Assembly (NCBI GenBank): GCA_020696855.1
Contig: JAJFMT010000013.1
Coordinates: 1 to 43,525 of the forward strand
Length of the DNA: 43,525 bases
Source: Pseudobdellovibrio sp.
Lineage (GTDB): Bacteria > Bdellovibrionota > Bdellovibrionia > Bdellovibrionales > Bdellovibrionaceae
Direction of reading: 5' to 3'
The translations under genes were made by a program, and so were the position numbers. The notes beneath the pieces were generated by a model. It was not told the origin of the DNA and ran no database searches. It worked only from the letters and a program-made list of their open reading frames with translations. Below, piece after piece: positions 8,762 through 14,552 of this stretch (positions are counted from its first letter, which is position 1; every line of letters starts with the position of its first letter).

Positions 8762-9144
8762 TTTTAATAGTTGATGACAGTGAAGATATCAGAGAACTCG
8801 TGAAGAGAGTTTTGAACAAAGAAGGATTCATGCCGGCTGTCGCTGCCAACGGCGAAGACGCGATCGATATGATAAAAAACGGATCTGTGCAGCCAAGCCT
8901 GATCTTTTTAGATTCGAAAATGGATATCATGGATGGCCAGGAATTTTTAGATAAGCTTGAGAGCTTCTGCTGCGAAAGGCCGGTCAAAGTCGTTGTGATG
9001 TCAGGCTCAGACCGTCCGCTTTCCAGCCGCCTGATCATCGATGCTATGTCAAAACCCTTGGATCTCGCATTAATAAAATACTACGCAAACCAACACGGCA
9101 CCCGCAAAGGTTCCGAATCAGAAACATGGAGGGGAAAAGAATGA
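8758..9144 (+). CDS. Single-domain CheY-like response regulator
   Basis: A 128-residue receiver with no output domain. It has the acidic pair Asp6-Asp7 (LIVDDSED), phospho-acceptor Asp52 (IFLDSKMDIMDG), the conserved Ser82 (VVMSGSD) and Lys99 (MSKPLDL). After the receiver fold there is only a short hydrophilic tail. It probably receives phosphate from the kinase just upstream, whose stop codon it overlaps (ATGA at 8758-8761), so translation is coupled. With no DNA-binding or enzymatic domain it must act by protein contact or as a phosphate relay. It also overlaps the next gene by ATGA at 9141-9144. Confidence 0.92.
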   Translation: MILIVDDSEDIRELVKRVLNKEGFMPAVAANGEDAIDMIKNGSVQPSLIFLDSKMDIMDGQEFLDKLESFCCERPVKVVVMSGSDRPLSSRLIIDAMSKPLDLALIKYYANQHGTRKGSESETWRGKE

Positions 9145-9446
9145 AGACAACACCTATTGATGATTTTATAAATGAAGTTTCTGACATCGATGAAACCGAC
9201 TACGGCGATTTCATGCGAAAAGCCAACCATGGCCTCGTTATTTTGATGGAAAAGATTTATGACAGTTCAACTCCTGTTGTAAAAAAACTTTTGGACGAGC
9301 TGAAATATCACATTGATTACATGCCCAACTGGGACGTCGATTCCACCCGGGAAAAAGTCAATTTACTGGCCGAAGAAATCAGAATTGCCACTCAGGTAAC
9401 GGATGCTGATACTCCGCCCGCTTCGCACTTTCCGCCTGACGAATAA
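9141..9446 (+). CDS. Small acidic helical protein of the two-component operon
   Basis: A 101-residue product starting at ATG 9141. The Shine-Dalgarno GGAGGGG (9128-9134) lies 6 bases before it and the ATG overlaps the stop of the receiver gene as ATGA. An ATG at 9126 lies upstream of that Shine-Dalgarno and is less likely. The protein is acidic (IDDFINEVSDIDETDYGDF) and mostly helical, with no cysteine, signal peptide or membrane segment. The His in KANHGLVIL or the His in ELKYHIDYMP could be phosphotransfer sites, but neither fits a clear Hpt motif. By position it is probably a partner, target or modulator of the kinase-receiver pair. Confidence 0.75.
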   Translation: MKTTPIDDFINEVSDIDETDYGDFMRKANHGLVILMEKIYDSSTPVVKKLLDELKYHIDYMPNWDVDSTREKVNLLAEEIRIATQVTDADTPPASHFPPDE

Positions 9447-9520
9447 CCTGCGGAGTAAGCACGGGGCTTTTACCTTATTTCAGGCACTGTCTAACGTTTT
9501 TTGTTCCTCTTGGGCCTAAT

Positions 9521-9556
9521 AAGCGTTTTAGGGGCTTAAAACCAATTAAAACGCTT
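9521..9556 (+). repeat. 10-bp inverted repeat in the leader of the exported-protein operon
   Basis: AAGCGTTTTA (9521-9530) and its perfect complement (9547-9556) are separated by 16 bases, upstream of the gene at 9620. It has no T-tract, so it is a weak terminator candidate. It could be an operator or an mRNA hairpin. Confidence 0.5.
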
Positions 9557-9560
9557 TCAA

Positions 9561-9613
9561 TATCCTTTTCCGGGTACGGAGAATGAACTGATTTTCTCTA
9601 TCAGAAAAGGATA
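9561..9613 (+). promoter_or_regulatory. Leader hairpin that can hide the Shine-Dalgarno of the 9620 gene
   Basis: TATCCTTTTC (9561-9570) is fully complementary to GAAAAGGATA (9604-9613). The latter contains the Shine-Dalgarno AAGGA of the gene starting at 9620. An inner 5-bp stem (9579-9583 with 9594-9598) would extend the fold. When paired, ribosome binding should be blocked, which makes this a candidate translation-control element (thermosensor, protein- or ligand-bound leader). Confidence 0.5.
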
Positions 9614-9619
9614 CTCCCC

Positions 9620-10840
9620 ATGTCCAAATTCAGACAATCAATCTTCATTTTGTTTTTAACGGCTTTTTTGCCTGTTTCTGCTATGGCGCAAATGATGTGT
9701 CACCAGCTGATCGACCAGCTTCAGAATGATGTGACGATCTCCAAAAAAGAAAGCACAGAAACCCCGTCAGAACTGAACTTAGCCGCAAAAAGTTTTGATG
9801 CTGTTGAGCCCGCTCAAGTCAGCGCACAGGTTAAGGAATTGGTACTGATGCTCGCGCAATCGCGTTCGATGATCATCAGCGATAAAGAAATTAATCAAAA
9901 AGGCCGCCTGCTTTTAGGTATGCCTGTCGGAAACGGCTTCACGCTTGAGCTGAAGTACAAATCAAACTCAGGCTCGGAACCGAAGTATGTGCTGGACCAT
10001 ATCAACCTGATCTCTCCTTCAGGAAAGCAGCTGGATGTTTCAGCTAATCCAATTGATCCTTACTTTGACACTAAACTTTCAAGCGAGCGCGTAAATTTCG
10101 AAATCGGGACTTACCCTGACGGCTTCAACATCAACGCCACCATCCCGACTGTTATCAAAGGAAAAGTTCTTAAAGAAATTCAAGAGTTAGCCCCGAAGCT
10201 TGAACTTGTTCCTAAAGAAGTTGTTCGTGAATTGGCAACTGAATCTGAATTAAAAGTTTTAAAAACAAAGGCTAACCGTGCTTACATGAAGTACTTCATT
10301 AAGCGCTATAGTGTGCGCGGCGTTTTCAAAACTCTTTTCAAACTTGTTGTGTATGAACCACTGAAACTGGTGTTAACCCTGGGCGTGATTTATACCGCTG
10401 CCAATACGTTTTCAAACGGTAAACTCAGTATTACGGAAGCCTTCGGTCCTAAAGCCGCAAGCAATATTGAGTGGGTTTCTAAATCGCTGCACGAGTCTGC
10501 GGCCGCTGAGCAGGTCCCTGCCGAGGTCCGCAGCCAGATCAGTCAGCTTGAAGGTGATCTTCGCGCAAAAAGCGGTTCCGCGAGCGAAGCTCCGGGCACT
10601 CCACTTGACCAAAATGCTTCTAAAATGCAGCTGACGAAAGATCAGTACCTGTGGACGACTACTTTGACCGACAAAGCAACGGGCCGCACTTCGACAATCA
10701 TTTTTGTCAGCTCAGACAACAAGCAAGGCACGGTTAACTACACCGCTATCGTTGTAGACCCGGTTAAGTACAAAAAATTAATCGAATACATTAAATCTGT
10801 CGGCCAGTTTATTCCGGTTTCACCGGAGGATTTGAAGTAA
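9620..10840 (+). CDS. Exported protein of unknown function, first gene of the VTC/DUF2252 operon
   Basis: A 406-residue protein with a signal peptide (MSKFRQSIFILFLTAFLPVSA, cut after MAQ or AMA). The mature region to about residue 190 is beta-rich with the pattern VLDHINLISPSGKQLDV. Residues 205-245 are basic and helical, and one hydrophobic segment follows (LKLVLTLGVIYTAANTF, about 246-262) that may insert in a membrane. The rest is a hydrophilic linker and a second beta domain (DQYLWTTTLTDKATGRTSTIIFVS). I do not recognise a family. It is followed after one base by the DUF2252-like gene. Shine-Dalgarno AAAAGGA lies 8 bases before the ATG, inside a possible hairpin. Confidence 0.8.
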   Translation: MSKFRQSIFILFLTAFLPVSAMAQMMCHQLIDQLQNDVTISKKESTETPSELNLAAKSFDAVEPAQVSAQVKELVLMLAQSRSMIISDKEINQKGRLLLGMPVGNGFTLELKYKSNSGSEPKYVLDHINLISPSGKQLDVSANPIDPYFDTKLSSERVNFEIGTYPDGFNINATIPTVIKGKVLKEIQELAPKLELVPKEVVRELATESELKVLKTKANRAYMKYFIKRYSVRGVFKTLFKLVVYEPLKLVLTLGVIYTAANTFSNGKLSITEAFGPKAASNIEWVSKSLHESAAAEQVPAEVRSQISQLEGDLRAKSGSASEAPGTPLDQNASKMQLTKDQYLWTTTLTDKATGRTSTIIFVSSDNKQGTVNYTAIVVDPVKYKKLIEYIKSVGQFIPVSPEDLK

Positions 10841-10841
10841 C

Positions 10842-11930
10842 ATGAAGTTCAAGGCTCTGACGCTTTCAGTTTTATTATGCGCTGTCGTTTCTGCCCGGGC
10901 AGAGAGCGGAATGCTTAAATGCACTGACGAGGCCGATGGCCAGGTCAGCAATAAAACAAAGTTATTAAAAACCTACACACGCGAATACTGGCAGATTGCG
11001 ACGTCCGAAGTTAAATCCTTGCCGAAACCGCTTTTAAAAACCGGCTTTGTTGCCGGCGACTTTCACTTTAACAATGCCGGAATCTACTACGATTTTGCCC
11101 GCAACCGCGCTGAATTCCAGATCACCGACTTCGATGATGCCGGCAAAAACTATTTAATTGCGGACTTTTTCAAATTTTTAACTTACGTGCAAAAGCTTGA
11201 TAAATCTGTGGATCAGCGCCAGCTTTTTGATGCGTATATTGATGGCCTTCAAAACAAAGAGGCAGCCCCGCCATCTGAAATCGAGTCTTTGTTATACGGA
11301 AGTCAGCTTGATTTCAGCAAAGACAGCCGTAAGTACATTGAAAACCAGCGCGAAGAGATTACGGCCTTTGACAAAGCCACTATTAAAAAAGACATTCAGA
11401 ATATAATCGAAAAGCTTAAAAAATTAAAAGTGATCAGCCGCCTGAAGGACCTGGATTATATGGTCCAAATCAATGATTCAGGCTCATCAATGAATGCCCT
11501 GCGTGTTCAGTTTATCGGAACTGATGAAAATGCAGTGACCGGCGTAATTGAATTTAAACAAATGAAGTGTTCTGCCACAGGCCGGCCTGATCAGCAAAAC
11601 GTGACTGAGAACTTCGACTCTGCTAAAAAATTTGTTTTGTCTTTCAGCCCTGCCAACATAGTAAAAAATCAGTTCACCTACAAACTGGACGACAGTCATT
11701 ACTTTCTGGTCCGTGAAAAGAAAAAGAACTTCATTAAAAAAATAGACCTTGAGTCTTTACCTTCTGCACGCATGACGGCAGTTGCGTCTTTCTACGCGAA
11801 CTACCTTGGCAGGATGCATTCACCTTCAGCCGACACTTTTTATACCGAAATGGTCAAAAACAATTCTGCAGAGCTGATTCAAAAAGCCAAAGACATCGCA
11901 AAAAAATTTAAAGATGAGGTTAAGAACTGA
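10842..11930 (+). CDS. Exported DUF2252-like kinase-fold protein
   Basis: A 362-residue protein with a signal peptide (MKFKALTLSVLLCAVVSARA, cut before ESG). It matches the DUF2252 family in its key motifs: GDFHFNNAG at 72-80 (the family has GD.H..N.G, like the catalytic loop of aminoglycoside-phosphotransferase folds), ITDFDDA at 94-100 (the metal-binding DFD), and the C-terminal HYFLVRE then YLGRMH (about 286-326). DUF2252 proteins are predicted to have a protein-kinase-like fold; their substrate is not established. They are normally cytoplasmic as far as I know, so an exported copy is odd. The gene starts 1 base after the previous stop and its TGA overlaps the ATG of the VTC-like gene by one base, pointing to translational coupling and a joint function. 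Confidence 0.8.
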   Translation: MKFKALTLSVLLCAVVSARAESGMLKCTDEADGQVSNKTKLLKTYTREYWQIATSEVKSLPKPLLKTGFVAGDFHFNNAGIYYDFARNRAEFQITDFDDAGKNYLIADFFKFLTYVQKLDKSVDQRQLFDAYIDGLQNKEAAPPSEIESLLYGSQLDFSKDSRKYIENQREEITAFDKATIKKDIQNIIEKLKKLKVISRLKDLDYMVQINDSGSSMNALRVQFIGTDENAVTGVIEFKQMKCSATGRPDQQNVTENFDSAKKFVLSFSPANIVKNQFTYKLDDSHYFLVREKKKNFIKKIDLESLPSARMTAVASFYANYLGRMHSPSADTFYTEMVKNNSAELIQKAKDIAKKFKDEVKN

Positions 11931-12952
11931 TGCGTTTTTGCCGTCTCTTACTTCTTTTTGTGCTGGCCTTTCCTGCCTATGCTTCAGCTTCGGCTGTCAT
12001 GTGCAAATGGCTCTTTCATACAGACGACCGTGTCAGTCAGGCGGTTCGCTTATTTCAAGGCGATGTTCAAGACACCACAGCTTTAAGACAAGAAGTAAAA
12101 TTCGTTGTTAAATCCACCCAGCTTGAAAGCTACCTGCCGGTTCTTGAAAAATACTTCGGCGAGCGTTTTAAAAACCGTGATAAAGCCCCTGAAGGTTACG
12201 CCAATATTACTTCCACTAACTATATGACAGTCGGAAAGTATATTCAGAACGGCAAAAGGCTTTCGGCTAAAGTGCGCTTTCGCAAATACTTCACAAGAGC
12301 CCTCGCTGATGTTCAGTGGAGAAACCTCATTGTGCAGCCGGAACTAGCTGACCGCTCATGGCTGGAGCTTAAAATCCAGCACCCGGAATTTGACAATGTC
12401 GTATTCAAACCCCGACTGATCATTTACGATAAAGACATTCCAAAACTTATTACTGAAAAATATTTCGACTACAAAGAAGGAATCGTAAAACGGCTTTTAG
12501 AGCTGAACCCTAAAAAAGCCGAAGACGTGCGGAAGTTCATTGCGTACTTCGATGCGCTTTACACGACACCTGCGATGCGTGTTGAAAACATGTTTGCCCA
12601 AACTCAGTATGAAAGAACCTCTTACAGTATTAAGCTGAAGAATGGCGACACCACGATTGATGTTCAGATTACGTTAGACCAAAACGTCAGACTGACCCGT
12701 TTAAAAGACGGCAGCCAGTTTAACGCTTACGGCGCAGATGAAACCGTTGTTGAAGTTAAAATTCCTGTTCAGTACGCGAAACTCACAGATGCAGACCTGG
12801 CGCAAATTCCTGAACTGGCCGAAGTTAAAAAATTAATTGAGATGCTCACACAAAACCACGTCGACAAATACCCGATCAACCGCGGCAAGATGTCGAAGAT
12901 CGATAAAAAGAACGACATGCAGGACGACCCTGATACCGGTGATTACGACTGA
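11930..12952 (+). CDS. Exported VTC-domain (triphosphate tunnel, polyphosphate polymerase-like) protein
   Basis: A 340-residue protein with a signal peptide (MRFCRLLLLFVLAFPAYASA). The mature part carries the ordered charged strands of the VTC/CYTH tunnel fold: EVKF (55-58), KVRFRKYF with Arg116 and Arg118, LELK (145-148), QYERTSY (226-232, like the YxRTAF of yeast Vtc4), TLDQNVRL (248-255) and VVEVK (273-277). In Vtc4 these residues bind ATP-derived triphosphate and Mn to make polyphosphate. All tunnel positions appear kept, so catalysis or at least polyphosphate/triphosphate binding is plausible. The oddity is the signal peptide. The protein is coupled to a DUF2252 kinase-fold gene. A tail of about 30 polar, acidic residues follows the domain. 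Other possible roles are an inorganic triphosphatase or a polyphosphate sensor. Confidence 0.8.
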   Translation: MRFCRLLLLFVLAFPAYASASAVMCKWLFHTDDRVSQAVRLFQGDVQDTTALRQEVKFVVKSTQLESYLPVLEKYFGERFKNRDKAPEGYANITSTNYMTVGKYIQNGKRLSAKVRFRKYFTRALADVQWRNLIVQPELADRSWLELKIQHPEFDNVVFKPRLIIYDKDIPKLITEKYFDYKEGIVKRLLELNPKKAEDVRKFIAYFDALYTTPAMRVENMFAQTQYERTSYSIKLKNGDTTIDVQITLDQNVRLTRLKDGSQFNAYGADETVVEVKIPVQYAKLTDADLAQIPELAEVKKLIEMLTQNHVDKYPINRGKMSKIDKKNDMQDDPDTGDYD

Positions 12953-12971
12953 TGATCTGAATCAGCGAAAT

Positions 12972-13001
12972 AAAAAAGCCGGCTCAACACCGGCTTTTTT
13001 T
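12972..13001. terminator. Bidirectional rho-independent terminator
   Basis: The stem GCCGG/CCGGC (12978-12982 with 12990-12994) has a 7-base loop. It is flanked by A6 on the left and T7 on the right, so it can stop transcripts from both sides. It separates the VTC operon from the convergent lipoprotein gene. Confidence 0.85.
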
Positions 13002-13023
13002 GCTCTTTAGTAAACCAAACGAG

Positions 13024-14352
13024 CTATTTAAATAAAACGCTTTTTCCCATATCAAACGGCAAGCAATTCGCCGCTTTCATTTCATTCAGTTTTTTGCGGA
13101 TGTCTTTTAAGAACTGTTCGGTTCTGACTTTGGTTGCCTCTTCGGCACGCGCCAGGTGGTACATATCTTTCCACTGTTGCTCTGTAACCCGTGACAAACG
13201 CTCATACAAAAAGTCACGCGCTTCAGCACTGACTTCTGCTCCGAGGATAATCCCTTTCAAAGCCCCGCGCTTAGGGGCCGAATCTTTATCAAGGCCGAAA
13301 CGGCATCCTGAGTTTTTTTCTGAACGCTGAAATACCGGAATCTTCGCCCAGGCTGAATAATTAAAATGGCGGTGAAACGAATGCCCGTGGTCGTGTAATA
13401 AAAATACCGGTTTTGTACAGTAATACTTTTCTTCCGGAGTTTTTTCGTAAGCCAGGCAACCGACTCTGTGATTAAAGCCGCCTGCATCTGTATTCTGAAT
13501 AAAGTTAATCCATAGCATCAGCGCTTCGCGCTCAATCAGCATTTTTTTACGGGCTTCTTCTGTGTCGGCCTTGACCACTTTGACTTCTTCATATTCAACT
13601 CCGTTAGGTGCATTCCCTGTCGTCGGGGTTGAAATAATATAAGAAGGAAGATCCGTTTCAATTAAAGCCCAGGGGAATTCGTAAGTTTTTTTGCCAGGGC
13701 CTTTAGAGCCGCGGTCATCGCGCCATGGATTTGCACTCGGGCAGTTCTTGCAGGACACAACCGCCGGGCAAAATGACTTTGTCGGTAGACCGACTAATTT
13801 TGCCAGGTTAAAGGCTAACGTTGTTTCAACAACTTCAGAATCTAAAGGATCATCGCTGTCAGAAGGATAACGGACTTTTCTGGTTTGAACGCCGCCCTTC
13901 ACCCGCTCGTCAGCGAAGTCACACAAAAATTTTGTTGAACCGCCGCTCATGCTTTTTTCGGTATCGGCGTGGTACTGACATTCAATCTTGGGCCATTTGG
14001 TACTGGCGTAACGTGTGCTTGATGGAAACGAATGCCCGAATGGATCATTCTTTTCAACTTCGACAATTCCTTTTTGATATTGATAAGCCGGGCCGCAGGC
14101 TTCTGTCGTTGCGGCGATCACATCGACTGAGGCTACTTTTTCCGGGTCGTATTCGGTGGTAAAAACGAGTGATCGCGCCAGAGCGTCGTTCCGCTCTTCC
14201 GCAGTGACAGATTTAAAATAATCTCTAACGGCTTTTTTGCCGAATTTATCACCAAGCTTTGTACTGGCAGGGTCTCGGTCTCCTGTTGTTGCAACCTGGG
14301 TTAACTGACAAGAGCTCAATAAAATCAGCGCTGTAAATAACAAGTTTTTCAT
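13024..14352 (-). CDS. Lipoprotein with PI3/4-kinase-like catalytic motifs
   Basis: A 442-residue protein. The N terminus (MKNLLFTALILLSSC) is a lipoprotein signal with lipobox LSSC and lipidated Cys15. The body looks like a kinase fold of the PI3/4-kinase/HipA/CotH type. A Lys in RKVRYPS (Lys159) and a following helix with SEVVETTLAFNLAKLVGLPT (about 172-191) would be the ATP-binding Lys and partner Glu. VVSCKNCPSANPW (198-210) follows. Then come WINFIQNTDAGGFNH (catalytic Asp289 and Asn294) and LLHDHGHSF (metal Asp321, corresponding to the DFG position). Extra cysteines suggest disulfides, as expected outside the cytoplasm. It faces the exported DUF2252/VTC operon across a terminator. The substrate is unknown and the assignment rests on motif reading only. 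Confidence 0.7.
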   Translation of the reverse strand: MKNLLFTALILLSSCQLTQVATTGDRDPASTKLGDKFGKKAVRDYFKSVTAEERNDALARSLVFTTEYDPEKVASVDVIAATTEACGPAYQYQKGIVEVEKNDPFGHSFPSSTRYASTKWPKIECQYHADTEKSMSGGSTKFLCDFADERVKGGVQTRKVRYPSDSDDPLDSEVVETTLAFNLAKLVGLPTKSFCPAVVSCKNCPSANPWRDDRGSKGPGKKTYEFPWALIETDLPSYIISTPTTGNAPNGVEYEEVKVVKADTEEARKKMLIEREALMLWINFIQNTDAGGFNHRVGCLAYEKTPEEKYYCTKPVFLLHDHGHSFHRHFNYSAWAKIPVFQRSEKNSGCRFGLDKDSAPKRGALKGIILGAEVSAEARDFLYERLSRVTEQQWKDMYHLARAEEATKVRTEQFLKDIRKKLNEMKAANCLPFDMGKSVLFK

Positions 14353-14540
14353 AGCAGGCTTTTCGGTATTTCAGGCCTTAAATCTTAGTTTGATTCAAAT
14401 TGAAACAAAACACTAAAGCGTGCAGCTTCATAAGCAATACCGCAAATGTCATAGCCGCCAAATTAAGTATTCTTAACATAGAAACCCTGAGCGGTACTTC
14501 CCGTCCTGATAACGCTATAGTACGTGTCCTTACAAAAATC

Positions 14541-14552
14541 GAGGCGCCATTG
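14541..14552 (+). promoter_or_regulatory. Shine-Dalgarno GAGG-N5-TTG of the hybrid kinase
   Basis: GAGG (14541-14544), 5 bases, TTG (14550). This start keeps the FLKDGSKMSGL motif typical of the N terminus of this PAS family. It also leaves about 200 bases between this start and the divergent lipoprotein gene. Confidence 0.55.

Noticed and set aside
9126..9140. ATG at 9126 as start of the small acidic gene
   Set aside because: It precedes the Shine-Dalgarno GGAGGGG; ATG 9141 has ideal spacing and the ATGA overlap.
14400..14549. Upstream extension of the hybrid kinase to TTG 14400
   Set aside because: There is no ribosome site, it leaves only 47 bases to the divergent gene, and the added residues do not resemble the PAS N terminus.
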